Shown piece after piece: positions 7,692 to 16,125 of a stretch of 64,000 nucleotides of DNA (positions within the stretch are counted from its first letter, which is position 1; each line of letters begins with the position of its first letter). The stretch is from CAZOEL01 sp964578835 (GTDB lineage: Bacteria; Desulfobacterota; Syntrophobacteria; Syntrophobacterales; Syntrophobacteraceae), in assembly GCA_964578835.1 (NCBI GenBank), contig CAZOEL010000004.1, forward strand, positions 73,783 to 137,782, given 5' to 3'. Both the position numbers and the translations under genes were made by a program. The notes beneath the pieces were generated by a model that was given only the letters and a program-made list of their open reading frames with translations, made no database searches and was not told where the DNA came from.

Positions 7692-8840
7692 TCATTCTTC
7701 TCCCTGCGCCTCGATTTTATCCCCGAGCAGATCTTCGACATAGATCATCTTAACGAGCACAAGAATCGCCGCAGCCATGGGTGTCGCGAGGATGAGGCCG
7801 GGAATCCCGAGAAGAATGCCCATCGCCACTTGGGCGAAGAAGGTGAGAACGGGTGGCAGGGATACCGTGCGCTGCTGGATGAGGGGAGTAATAAGATAGC
7901 TCTCGACCGTCTGGATTCCAATATAGAGCAGAGCAACATAGAGAGCCAGCGCCTGGCCTTCCCCCAAGCCTAAGAGAATGGCTGGAATAGCAGCGACGAT
8001 GGGTCCTATATTGGGAACAAAGTTGAGGATCGCCGCAATGAGGGCGAGAGTCAAAGCCAGAGGAACGTCAAGCAGCCACAACCCTATCCAGGTGAGGAGT
8101 CCCACGAGGGCCATATCGACGAATCTTCCAATCAGCCACCAATGGAGTGTAAGTCCCAACACATGAAGAATTTCGCGTGCGCGGTCCCTTGCGGGAATAG
8201 GAATAAGCCGAATGACCCCTCTCTGATACCCCTCGGCATCGGCGGCAAGGTAGAGTCCAAACAAGAGGACCACGATAAGGCTCGTGACAGCGCCGAAAGT
8301 AGTGGAAAGAAACCCCGCCGCTTTTCCAATCAAGCCGCCTACGCTGCCCATTAGCTTCGAGGCCTCGGGAAGCTGCTGGAAGATGGGCTGCGCCCAGGCG
8401 TTCCGGGCAAGGCTATCTCTGGCCTGATCCAAAGAGCGGGGCAACTGCTCAACCAGCTCGCTTATCTGAGCTGCTACGCCAGGAACGAGCAGCCAGAAGC
8501 CCAGTCCGGTTATAAGAACCAAGCTGGTCACAACTGCAGCAAGCGACCACCCTTGGGATAGCCCCGCGCGACGCTCGAGCCAGTCGCTTGCTCCGCGCAG
8601 GAAAATTCCCATCAAAATGCCGGCGAAAACGAGTAGTAGCGCATGAAGCATATACCAAAGAAGCAGAATGGAAAGTCCAAGCGCTATGACAATCCCGGCG
8701 GCTTCCAAAACTCGTTTCGCGTAGAATGACGTGTCGCCATAGTCCGCTGCTCTATGGCTCCCCAGCTTCCGATCCGCCTCACTCGCCACTGCCGGAATAT
8801 CCTTATCGCTCGCTCGATTGCTTTTCCAAATGCTTATCAT
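7692..8840 (-). CDS. AI-2E family (PerM/UPF0118) inner-membrane permease
   Basis: A 382-residue polytopic protein: paired N-terminal helices (about 48-80), a central soluble part with VPGVAAQISELVEQLPRSLD, then several helices with the family motif LIAAILNFVPNIGPIVAAIPA and a C-terminal hydrophobic pair (LLGIPGLILATPMAAAILVLV). Members have been linked to autoinducer-2 export and to Na+/H+ antiport, so substrate cannot be told from sequence. It is monocistronic; the ATG at 8840 has only a modest Shine-Dalgarno (GAATGAGGGC). Confidence 0.85.
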   Translation of the reverse strand: MISIWKSNRASDKDIPAVASEADRKLGSHRAADYGDTSFYAKRVLEAAGIVIALGLSILLLWYMLHALLLVFAGILMGIFLRGASDWLERRAGLSQGWSLAAVVTSLVLITGLGFWLLVPGVAAQISELVEQLPRSLDQARDSLARNAWAQPIFQQLPEASKLMGSVGGLIGKAAGFLSTTFGAVTSLIVVLLFGLYLAADAEGYQRGVIRLIPIPARDRAREILHVLGLTLHWWLIGRFVDMALVGLLTWIGLWLLDVPLALTLALIAAILNFVPNIGPIVAAIPAILLGLGEGQALALYVALLYIGIQTVESYLITPLIQQRTVSLPPVLTFFAQVAMGILLGIPGLILATPMAAAILVLVKMIYVEDLLGDKIEAQGEE

Positions 8841-9377
8841 GCCCTCATTCGCCTCTCAATGCGCTGCTCTGTCGCGCCTTTTCCATAACTTCACCAAAGC
8901 GATTATGAATACTGTGAACGGTTGAAGCCTGGACTTCTGGTAGGAGCGGCATCCTGCCGCAACGAATAGGCCGGATACAAAGGGGTCGCGGCAGGATGCC
9001 GCTCCTACGAAATGACATGATGATGGAACAATACGAAAGCTTTCATCAGTAATTACCAATTCGCTAAACTCAGGTATAAGATGAACTTACTAAAAATAGA
9101 GTAAGCACTTCAGCGTGTCGCTTCAATCCTGGCCCACTTCTGAGACGCGCGCCAAGTTCGGCTAAATGATAGAAAGGCTTTCATACCTTGGCGGCCTAGC
9201 GGAAGAGAGTCCGTTGAATCCGTTGGATGGCATGCTTAGCTAATTGATAGGGCTTTGATTAATTCACATTTGATCAGAAATCTCCCATGAGACATTAAGG
9301 CATTTGACGACAACAACTCTGGGTTGCGCTGGCGTTTGTATTCCAAGCGGCCCATGAATGAAAGGAAGGATGGCGAC
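8841..9377. other. Intergenic region carrying a REP/BIME element
   Basis: About 540 bases between the divergent AI-2E permease and GspC-like genes. It holds the inverted REP pair (8940-9008) and the 31-base segment upstream of it (8909-8939) that recurs at 16739. No ORF in 9010-9377 looks coding; AT-rich stretches near 9060-9110 could hold promoters but no clear pair was found. Confidence 0.5.
8940..9008. repeat. REP/BIME palindromic element, copy 1
   Basis: Left arm 8940-8960 reads GTAGGAGCGGCATCCTGCCG plus C; right arm 8988-9008 is its exact 21-base reverse complement. Each arm is itself a hairpin (GCGGCA-TCC-TGCCGC) preceded by GTAG, the tetranucleotide typical of REP sequences mobilised by RAYT transposases. 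Two inverted REPs around a 27-base spacer make a BIME-like unit. A second copy lies at 16793-16883. Confidence 0.8.
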
Positions 9378-9872
9378 ATGAAAAAGAGTAAATTTCTCCT
9401 CATCCTGGCAACAGCGCCAGTTATGCTCATCATCTTGTCTTCCATATCCGGATCAAAGCCTCTCATGGTTGAGAAAAACCTTTTCTCCAAAGATCGCGCG
9501 CCTTCGTCATCTGGAGATGCGAGAGTCGGGACAATTCATTCTGGACGCCCGCCGAGGGCGATACAATTGGATGGGGTTATTTTTCAAGGAGATATCAAAG
9601 AGGCTCTGATCCGCATCAATAATCGGCCTTCCAGAAAGGACAGCAGCAAGAGGATTTCCCCCTTTCTTGTCGTACGCGAAGGGGAATCCATAGGAGAATA
9701 CGAGGTAAACAAAATCAACTTTCGGAGCATATGGCTCGAGAGGGATGGAAGACTGTACGAGGTTTCCATTTTTTCCGAAAAGCCCAAAGAGATTCTTCTC
9801 GAAGCGTCCGCTCTAGTGTCTGTGGCGACAGTATCCGGACAACAGGCGCAATCAGCTGAAAAAGGGCTCTAA
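9378..9872 (+). CDS. Orphan GspC-like (type II secretion HR-domain) periplasmic protein
   Basis: A 164-residue protein with one N-terminal membrane anchor (FLLILATAPVMLIILSSI) and a periplasmic part. It resembles the homology region of GspC/PulC: VEKNLFSKDR, then IQLDGVIFQGDIKEALIRIN, then FLVVREGESIGEYEVNKI and WLERDGRLYEVSIF. In type II secretion GspC links the inner-membrane platform to the GspD secretin. No other gsp genes are nearby and no PDZ domain follows. The ATG at 9378 (GGAAGG upstream) was preferred to 9324 because the hydrophobic anchor then begins at once. PilP-like is an alternative. Confidence 0.55.
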   Translation: MKKSKFLLILATAPVMLIILSSISGSKPLMVEKNLFSKDRAPSSSGDARVGTIHSGRPPRAIQLDGVIFQGDIKEALIRINNRPSRKDSSKRISPFLVVREGESIGEYEVNKINFRSIWLERDGRLYEVSIFSEKPKEILLEASALVSVATVSGQQAQSAEKGL

Positions 9873-9950
9873 AACCTTCGCCGTGAGAAGAACTTCAGAG
9901 GTCGTCTTATGAAAGCTTGCCCAAAATAAAAATGGGAGCTTCACAGCAGC

Positions 9951-9981
9951 TTTCGCGCTTGGCGTTGCGCCAGGCGCGAAA
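9951..9981. terminator. Bidirectional hairpin terminator
   Basis: A 14-bp stem (TTTCGCGCTTGGCG / CGCCAGGCGCGAAA, one G-T pair) with a 3-base loop. It lies between the convergent GspC-like and Isf-like genes. Its very stable stem and terminal A/T pairs suit a terminator read from either side. Confidence 0.55.
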
Positions 9982-10014
9982 TGATTCAGGTGGTGGAATT
10001 GAAGAGAGGAAAAA

Positions 10015-10716
10015 TCAAACTGAGCTTTTGAGCTTATCCATCATAATGCCTTGCATTTTCAGAGCTACCTGCGCTCTATCATGGTTTTCGGCGAGTCTCT
10101 GTCCCAAAAGCTTTCCGGCTTCTTTTGCCGCCTGCATTAAAGAGTCCTGCTTCGTCACGCTTGGAACCATCTCGGGTGTGATCTTTACGCCCTCGCCATA
10201 GAGAAAGTAGGGAATACCCACCTTGCAAGTCTCGCCATAGCCGCATGAGTAGCAGGAAGCGGCGCCTTGACCGGAGACCTTGCCGACGGTTTCAATGAAA
10301 TTGTAGAGGAAGAACTTTTCAATGTCATCTGCCGGAAAGTGGCCGCCAGAGCCTCCTACGCCGACAGCGACTCCAAGCTTCCCCCAAAGAAGATTCCCTT
10401 CCTGATGCCGGAATTGAAACCAGCGCTCAAGGAAGGCGTGCGTCGAGGCATTCAGCCCGGAGTAGTAGTTGGGAGCGCCAATAACGTATGCATCCGCTTC
10501 GATTATCTTCTCCCGCAGAGGAGCAAGATCGTCTTCCACCTTGCAAACATTGTCCTTCACGCATCCCAGGCAGGCGATGCATCCTGAGATTTTGAGTCCT
10601 CTTAGCGAGATCAGTTCAAAGTCGCATCCAGTCGCATGCAGAACAGTCTCGACAATCTTATAGACGCCGGATGCTTCCTCCTTGCGAGGACTTCCTGAAA
10701 TGCCCAGCACTTTCAT
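10015..10716 (-). CDS. Isf-like iron-sulfur flavoprotein (flavodoxin-fold NAD(P)H:FMN reductase family)
   Basis: The 233-residue protein begins MKVLGISGSPRKEEASGVYK, the FMN-phosphate loop of the NADPH-dependent FMN reductase/flavodoxin fold. It then shows a compact Cys motif CIACLGCVKDNVC (Cys46, 49, 52, 58; CX2CX2CX5C), which in methanogen and clostridial Isf proteins binds a [4Fe-4S] cluster. APNYYSGLNASTHAFLERWF continues the flavin site. It is probably an electron-transfer or oxygen/peroxide-detoxifying flavoprotein of an anaerobe. More Cys (ASCYSCGYGETC) follow near residue 155. The ATG at 10716 has a GGGGAGGG ribosome site. Confidence 0.8.
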   Translation of the reverse strand: MKVLGISGSPRKEEASGVYKIVETVLHATGCDFELISLRGLKISGCIACLGCVKDNVCKVEDDLAPLREKIIEADAYVIGAPNYYSGLNASTHAFLERWFQFRHQEGNLLWGKLGVAVGVGGSGGHFPADDIEKFFLYNFIETVGKVSGQGAASCYSCGYGETCKVGIPYFLYGEGVKITPEMVPSVTKQDSLMQAAKEAGKLLGQRLAENHDRAQVALKMQGIMMDKLKSSV

Positions 10717-10958
10717 CTCACGACCCTCCCCGTGATGTTAAGATAGCTCAGCTCATTCTGCTCCCTGTTGAACGCATAGCCAAAGCGGCTCAAATACTGC
10801 GCGGCCGACGTTAGTCCAGATTCCGCAGAAAACCTGTTCATTCAATGAGCTCCTGCTTAGATTCAAATACAAATCCGCCTTTTCGGACCGCATCTTTGTT
10901 TTGACGCTCTATAACCAGCTCAGTGATCAAAAGCAAGTATGAGCCAGCCGAGAAGGCT

Positions 10959-11912
10959 ATGAACGTACTCACCGGTCAGAGCGAACGCTTCTGGAAAAAG
11001 AAACCAAAAAGAACAAGGGAGCAGATTGTCGTGGAAAAGGCCAGTCCGAAGAAAAACCGGGAAACTGAGGAAGAGCGCAACGAAGTTCTTGAGCAATTCA
11101 AAGAATGGACAGACATTCCAATGCTGCTGTTGGGCTTTGTCTGGGGCGCGCTGCTTGTGGCGGATTTGGTCTGGGGTTTGACTCCTTTTTTTGAAACTCT
11201 GACAACGATAGTATGGGTTCTATTCATTTTTGAATTCATTATCGAGTTGGCGCTCGCTCCCCGCAAGATCAAATATATCCAGAAGAACTGGCTTACAGTA
11301 ATCGCCTTGGCGTTGCCCGCATTGCGCATCGTTCGCTTCGCTAGAATCGGCGGACTCCTTCGGCTGACTCGCACTGTACGCAGCATGAGACTTATCAGGG
11401 TAATCAGTTCACTGAACCGCTCGATAAATGGTATAAGAACAAACTTGGCCAGATACGGCGCAGGCTCGGTCGCGCTTATGTCCACGACTGTAACGTTTGT
11501 AGGCGCGGCGGGAATGTACGCCTTCGAAGGAGGCCTCACTGAGGGACAGGGGCTCGAAAGCTATGGCGAGGCCTTGTGGTGGACGGCAATGATCATGACC
11601 ACTCTGGGGTCTCAATACTGGCCAAGGACCTTAGAAGGACGGATACTGGGATTCATTCTCTCGCTTTACGCCTTTGGCGTCTTTGGATATGTGACCGGAG
11701 CCCTTGCAAGCTTCTTTGTAGGCCGTGAAAAGGCAATACGGCAAACTACCGATGCAGAGTTTTTAGCCGACGCGCATCGTGAAATTAAAAGGCTGCGAGA
11801 TGAATTACAGGATATGACTCATGAACTTTCGAAAGCCGAGCCGCCGCCGACTACGGACGATCGACAGGACTCCGGAGCGAACGGCCGCAGAAAAGATGGA
11901 CCAGCGGATTGA
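10959..11912 (+). CDS. Voltage-gated-type ion channel with non-canonical selectivity filter
   Basis: 317 residues from ATG 10959; a GTG at 10923 would add 12. Neither start has a good ribosome site. After a Lys/Arg-rich cytoplasmic N-terminus come S1-S3 (about 52-110), then an S4-like helix with Arg every third residue (LRIVRFARIGGLLRLTRTVR). A pore helix follows, then S6 (LGFILSLYAFGVFGYVTGAL) and a C-terminal coiled coil (AHREIKRLRDELQDM). At the filter the K+ signature TVGYGD is replaced by TTLGSQYWP (about 214-222), so K+ selectivity is doubtful. Inner-membrane location. The two-component genes follow 38 bases later. Confidence 0.8.
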   Translation: MNVLTGQSERFWKKKPKRTREQIVVEKASPKKNRETEEERNEVLEQFKEWTDIPMLLLGFVWGALLVADLVWGLTPFFETLTTIVWVLFIFEFIIELALAPRKIKYIQKNWLTVIALALPALRIVRFARIGGLLRLTRTVRSMRLIRVISSLNRSINGIRTNLARYGAGSVALMSTTVTFVGAAGMYAFEGGLTEGQGLESYGEALWWTAMIMTTLGSQYWPRTLEGRILGFILSLYAFGVFGYVTGALASFFVGREKAIRQTTDAEFLADAHREIKRLRDELQDMTHELSKAEPPPTTDDRQDSGANGRRKDGPAD

Positions 11913-11950
11913 GCTTGCCGCATCCGAACTGCTGATAGAGGACCCAGTCA

Positions 11951-12622
11951 ATGCGCCTTCTCATTGTGGAGGATGAAAGAAAGCTCTCGGGCTTTATGAA
12001 GAAAGGTCTCGAGGAGGAAGGCTATGCCGTGGATGTCGCTTCCGATGGAGAGAGCGGCCTGGAGATGGCTTCTGATGGAGCGCACGATCTCGTCATCCTC
12101 GATATTCAACTGCCCGGAATAAACGGGCTCCAGGTTCTCCATGAGCTTCGCAAAGAAAAAGTAACGACGCCCGTCCTTCTGCTCACTGTCAGATCCACCG
12201 TAGAAGACAAAGTCAGGGGCCTTGATGCAGGAGCGGACGATTACCTGACAAAGCCGTTCGCTTTCGAGGAGCTTCTTGCAAGGGTTAGAGCCCTGCTTCG
12301 AAGGCGAAGCGAGGTGAAGCAGGGAACGCTTCAGGTGGGGGACCTCAGGCTCGATCCGGCCCGGCGCACGGTCTTTCGCGGCGAGAGGAGAGTCGATCTC
12401 ACGGCGAAGGAATTCGCTCTCCTTGACTACTTCATGAGGAATCCCGGACGCGTTCTAACCAGGACAATGATTGCCGAGCATGTTTGGGATTATAATTTCG
12501 ATTCCATGACCAACGTAATCGATGTTTACGTCAACTATCTTCGCAGGAAAATCGACTCGGGACATGCCCCCAAACTGATCCACACGATCAGAGGCGTCGG
12601 CTATGTTCTAAAGATGGAGTGA
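11951..12622 (+). CDS. OmpR-family response regulator
   Basis: 223 residues: a receiver domain (MRLLIVEDERKL, phospho-acceptor Asp51 in DLVILDIQLPG, conserved Lys in DDYLTKPF) and a C-terminal winged-helix DNA-binding domain (LTAKEFALLDYFMRNPGRVL, then VIDVYVNYLRRKID and IHTIRGVGYVLKM). The subtype resembles CusR/CopR-like regulators. It overlaps translationally with the kinase gene: GGAGTGATCC at its 3' end serves as the kinase ribosome site. The degP promoter downstream carries 11-bp direct repeats of the kind OmpR-family proteins bind, so degP is its probable target. Confidence 0.93.
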   Translation: MRLLIVEDERKLSGFMKKGLEEEGYAVDVASDGESGLEMASDGAHDLVILDIQLPGINGLQVLHELRKEKVTTPVLLLTVRSTVEDKVRGLDAGADDYLTKPFAFEELLARVRALLRRRSEVKQGTLQVGDLRLDPARRTVFRGERRVDLTAKEFALLDYFMRNPGRVLTRTMIAEHVWDYNFDSMTNVIDVYVNYLRRKIDSGHAPKLIHTIRGVGYVLKME

Positions 12623-12626
12623 TCCT

Positions 12627-14030
12627 TTGCGCATCAGGTCTATTCGAGCCCGGCTGACGCTCTGGTACATGACCCTCCTGACCGTCACATTCATTATTCT
12701 CGGGAGCGCGGCCTACGGGCTTCTATCCTATAGCCTCTCGAGGGAGATAGACAAAGCTCTGAGCGGAGTCGCGAGAGTGCTGGCGGAGCGCGCCCATGGC
12801 GGCGCCGCCGGTTTGATCCCTTCCGAAATCGACGAGATTTTCAGGCGGTTCTTTGGCTTTTCTCCCCTGGAGCGATACTTTCAGATGTTGGATCCTCATG
12901 GCGGGCGGGAATCTCGTTCTCCATCGGCGTCATCCGAAAGGCTTCCACTGAGCGGGGAAGCCGTCAAAAATGCCGCTCGAGGCATCCCGACCTTTGAAAC
13001 CGCCCAAGGTCTCGAGAGATACCCGGTTCGCCTCATCACGATGCCGGTTATGGAGGCTGGAAGGCCCATGCGCCTACTTCAGGTCGGGATGTCTCTCCAA
13101 TCGGTATACGAAACCCGCGCCCGTTTCCTACTCATCATGGGCGCCCTGTTGCCCGTGTGCTTATGCCTTGCCGGTTTGGGAGGATGGCTGCTCGCGCGTC
13201 GGGCGCTCGAACCGGTGGAACGGATGGCCGAAACGGCGAGCCGCATCAGCGCCGAGCAACTGGCTGAGCGAGTCGAGGAGACGGGAGTAGGAGATGAGCT
13301 GGACCGGCTTGCTCGAACGCTCAATCAGATGCTTGGCCGGTTGGACGCAGCCTTCACCCAAATCCGTCGTTTCACAGCGAATGCCGCCCACGAGCTCCAA
13401 ACGCCGCTGACCATCATGAAAGGGGAGCTGGATGTGACTCTTAGATCGCCGAGGGGCGCGGAAGAATACCAGGCCGCCATGAAAAGCGTCATGGAGGAGA
13501 TCGACCGGATTAGCCAACTTGTGGATTCGCTCCTGCTTCTGGCTCGCTCTGAAGGGGGCGTGCTCACGATGCAGCGGGAGTTAGTGGATATTACAGAGTT
13601 GGCGGAGGAAGTCTTCTCGCGTTTTAGAGCCCTGGCCAAGTCGCATCGCGTCGATCTTCGTTTCGGGCCGATAGAACCGGTACTCGTCTTGGGAGACAGG
13701 GAACGCCTTGGCCGACTTCTTTCCAATCTCGTGGAAAATGCGATCAAATACTCCAAGCCAAAAGGCAGTGTGGCGATCTCGATTCGAAGCGATGGACCGC
13801 TGGCGGTCATCGAGGTTTCGGATACCGGGATTGGCCTGTCCGATGAAGAAAGAACAAAAATATTCCAGCCTTTTTACCGCGCCAAGGACGCAAGATCCCG
13901 AAAAGGCGTGGGGCTTGGACTTTCTATCGCGCAATCCGTCGCCGTAGCGCATGGCGGCAAAATAGAAGTCGAAAGCGCGCCACAGCAGGGAAGCATCTTC
14001 AGAGTCATACTGCCGACAGCCTGCGAATAA
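12627..14030 (+). CDS. Membrane sensor histidine kinase, partner of the upstream OmpR-type regulator
   Basis: 467 residues starting at TTG 12627, four bases after the regulator stop. Order: TM1 (about 9-32), periplasmic sensor (about 33-170), TM2 (FLLIMGALLPVCLCLAGLGG), HAMP (RRALEPVERMAETASRISAE), HisKA with phospho-acceptor His255 in TANAAHELQTPL, and HATPase with N box LVENAIKYSKPKG, DTGIGLSDEE and GVGLGLSIAQSV. The architecture is that of heavy-metal/envelope sensors (CusS-like). The periplasmic domain has no recognised ligand motif. Linkage to degP suggests it reports envelope stress. Confidence 0.92.
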   Translation: MRIRSIRARLTLWYMTLLTVTFIILGSAAYGLLSYSLSREIDKALSGVARVLAERAHGGAAGLIPSEIDEIFRRFFGFSPLERYFQMLDPHGGRESRSPSASSERLPLSGEAVKNAARGIPTFETAQGLERYPVRLITMPVMEAGRPMRLLQVGMSLQSVYETRARFLLIMGALLPVCLCLAGLGGWLLARRALEPVERMAETASRISAEQLAERVEETGVGDELDRLARTLNQMLGRLDAAFTQIRRFTANAAHELQTPLTIMKGELDVTLRSPRGAEEYQAAMKSVMEEIDRISQLVDSLLLLARSEGGVLTMQRELVDITELAEEVFSRFRALAKSHRVDLRFGPIEPVLVLGDRERLGRLLSNLVENAIKYSKPKGSVAISIRSDGPLAVIEVSDTGIGLSDEERTKIFQPFYRAKDARSRKGVGLGLSIAQSVAVAHGGKIEVESAPQQGSIFRVILPTACE

Positions 14031-14062
14031 GAACGAAAGGAATCCACCGAGCGCCCCGCATT

Positions 14063-14116
14063 ATTAGAAAATTCTAATCCGCCTCTAATCCTCCTCTAAT
14101 CTTCACCCCTTATATT
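14063..14116 (+). promoter_or_regulatory. Operator-like TCTAAT repeats and -10 box upstream of degP
   Basis: Three direct repeats TCTAATC start at 14073, 14084 and 14095, exactly 11 bases apart (one helical turn). An inverted ATTAGAA precedes at 14063-14069. A TATATT at 14111-14116 could be the -10 hexamer, with the last repeat about where a -35 would be. This is the layout of promoters activated by OmpR/PhoB-type regulators, and such a regulator is encoded just upstream. A small GC hairpin (14136-14150) follows in the leader. Confidence 0.65.
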
Positions 14117-14197
14117 CAACTTGTCTGGCTCGGAAGGGCGCTTCGCGCCCGGAGGCAAGTCAAAAACAGCTTACTCGTTCTCAAGAAGGAGAAAAAA

Positions 14198-15691
14198 ATG
14201 ATTTTCGAGAGACTCAGTCAACAGGTTCGACAAAAGAGCTTTGGAATCAAGTCACTGACGATCATAGCCTTTACATCGCTTTTGACAGGAATGACGCTTT
14301 CCTCAGGAATGAACCTGACCGGACTTTCCCAAGCGGAAGCTCCGCCCGCTGCAGCCCAGATCACCGATGCGACAACATTCGCAGGAGGCTCCTTTTCAAC
14401 TATCGCCGAAAGACTCTCGCCGGCAGTCGTCAATATAAAAGTCGTGAGTCTTCAGAAAGCCCAGTTTCATATGCCGTCTATTCCTGACGGACCTTTTGGA
14501 GACATGTTCGAGCGGTATTTCAAAGACAGAAACCGCTTTCCCCAGGACCGCATGGTGCAAGGCGCCGGATCGGGAGTCATCATCAGCCCCGATGGGTACA
14601 TACTCACCAACAATCATGTCGTGGAGGGGGCAAAGGAGCTCACAGTCACGCTCTCCGATAAAAGGGAGTCCAGGGCTGAGATCGTGGGGCGCGATCCCGG
14701 GACGGATCTTGCCGTGATAAAGCTCAAGGATCTTAAGGATGCGCCCGCCGCTAAGATGGGCGATTCCGATGCCCTGAAGGTTGGAGACTGGGTGCTCGCA
14801 ATCGGAAATCCCTTCGGTCTGAGCCACACGGTCACATCGGGCATTGTGAGCGCAAAGGGCCGCGTGCTCGGCGCAGGAGCTTATGATGATTTCATCCAGA
14901 CCGATGCGTCCATCAATCCGGGAAACTCAGGAGGGCCTCTCTTCAATATGAACGGGGAGATAGTGGGCATCAACACAGCCATTATTCCCAACGGACAGGG
15001 AATCGGGTTCGCTATCCCGGTCAACACGGCAAAACCTCTCATTCCCCAACTGATCGACAAAGGAGAAGTGACCCGCGGCTACATTGGAGTCAACATTCAG
15101 TCGGTAACAGCCGACATTGCCGACGCTTTGAAGCTCGATAAAGCTAAGGGAGCTCTGGTAGCAGACGTGGTCCCGGGTGGACCGGCGGATAATGCCGGCA
15201 TCCAACGGGGAGACATCATCGTCGCTTTCAATGGCAAAGAAGTAAAAGACAGCCACGATCTTCCGGCAATGGTCGCGTCAGGTTCAATCGGCGAGAACGC
15301 AACCGTGACGGTTTTGAGAGACGGCGATGAGAAGAAGCTCAAAGTAAAGGTGGATAAGCTGCGCTCCAGCGGGGAGCGCAGCGAAGAGGCGACGAAAGAG
15401 TCCCAAGGAAAATGGGGCATGGAGCTTCAGGATCTGAATAAGGAAATGGCGCGTCGCTTGGATCTGGAATCCGATGGCGGCATAGTGATTACAAACATAA
15501 GGCCGGGAAGCCCAGCCGATGAAGCTGCCATGAAGCGCGGAGATATCATTCTCGAAGTAAACCGAAAACCGGTTGGATCCGTAAAAGAACTGAAAGAGCA
15601 AATAGCCGCAGCGGAGGCAGAAGACTCACTGCTTATCCTGGTGCAAAGAGACAGGGCAAGGCTCTATGTCGCACTCAAGAGCAAAGGCTAG
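14198..15691 (+). CDS. degP: Periplasmic serine protease/chaperone DegP (HtrA, Do family)
   Basis: 497 residues with an N-terminal signal segment (LTIIAFTSLLTGMTLSSGM). The trypsin-like domain has the full triad: His140 (ILTNNHVVEGA), Asp170 (GRDPGTDLAVIKL) and Ser244 (INPGNSGGPLFNMNG). Two PDZ domains follow (about 285-385 and 405-495), giving the classic Do-type layout for degrading or refolding damaged envelope proteins. The ATG at 14198 has an AAGAAGGAG ribosome site. It is transcribed in the same direction as the two-component pair but has its own 168-base promoter region with 11-bp repeats, so it is probably the stress target of that system. Confidence 0.95.
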   Translation: MIFERLSQQVRQKSFGIKSLTIIAFTSLLTGMTLSSGMNLTGLSQAEAPPAAAQITDATTFAGGSFSTIAERLSPAVVNIKVVSLQKAQFHMPSIPDGPFGDMFERYFKDRNRFPQDRMVQGAGSGVIISPDGYILTNNHVVEGAKELTVTLSDKRESRAEIVGRDPGTDLAVIKLKDLKDAPAAKMGDSDALKVGDWVLAIGNPFGLSHTVTSGIVSAKGRVLGAGAYDDFIQTDASINPGNSGGPLFNMNGEIVGINTAIIPNGQGIGFAIPVNTAKPLIPQLIDKGEVTRGYIGVNIQSVTADIADALKLDKAKGALVADVVPGGPADNAGIQRGDIIVAFNGKEVKDSHDLPAMVASGSIGENATVTVLRDGDEKKLKVKVDKLRSSGERSEEATKESQGKWGMELQDLNKEMARRLDLESDGGIVITNIRPGSPADEAAMKRGDIILEVNRKPVGSVKELKEQIAAAEAEDSLLILVQRDRARLYVALKSKG

Positions 15692-16125
15692 TCGCAGCAG
15701 CCCCTTCCCCCTCGGATAGCGTTCAGAAACCCCAAAGATAACGCATTCCAAAACCTTGAAGGTTTACGGTGCGAGCATGCGGGTTGAAACCAAACCCGTC
15801 ATGCTCCCCCTTTGTCCAGACGTCATGGCATGATGGGATTGACTTGGGGCGCAGCAATCATTGACCTGATGCCTCTCGGTGATTACAGATTCTTACCAAG
15901 TTGCATAGAGTTCGCAGCACCCGCGGCTCAACCTCTTAACCACGACGGCGTTTCCGATTTTCTCTATGACTCGGAAGGCAACGACTACTCCCCAGGCGAA
16001 AAGGCGCAAGCCTTAAGCTTGCAAGATAGATCGCGCCAATCCTACTCCAGAGCGGAGATTCTGTGATTTGCCACAAGCTCATGTAATTTGGAGCGCCAAT
16101 CTGAAAGCATCTATGGAGGCATCAA
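15692..16125 (+). other. Intergenic region after degP
   Basis: 434 bases. A hairpin with arms at 15773-15785 and 15793-15806 (GAGCATG...CATGCTC with GGGTT/AACCC inside, followed by CCCCCTTTG) is a candidate degP terminator. A smaller AAACC-TTGAA-GGTTT hairpin lies at 15751-15765. An 84-codon reading frame at 15812-16066 was judged non-coding: it has no ribosome site and an unnatural composition. Confidence 0.4.

Noticed and set aside
15812..16066. 84-codon frame downstream of degP
   Set aside because: No ribosome site, unnatural composition, and it overlaps the likely degP terminator region.
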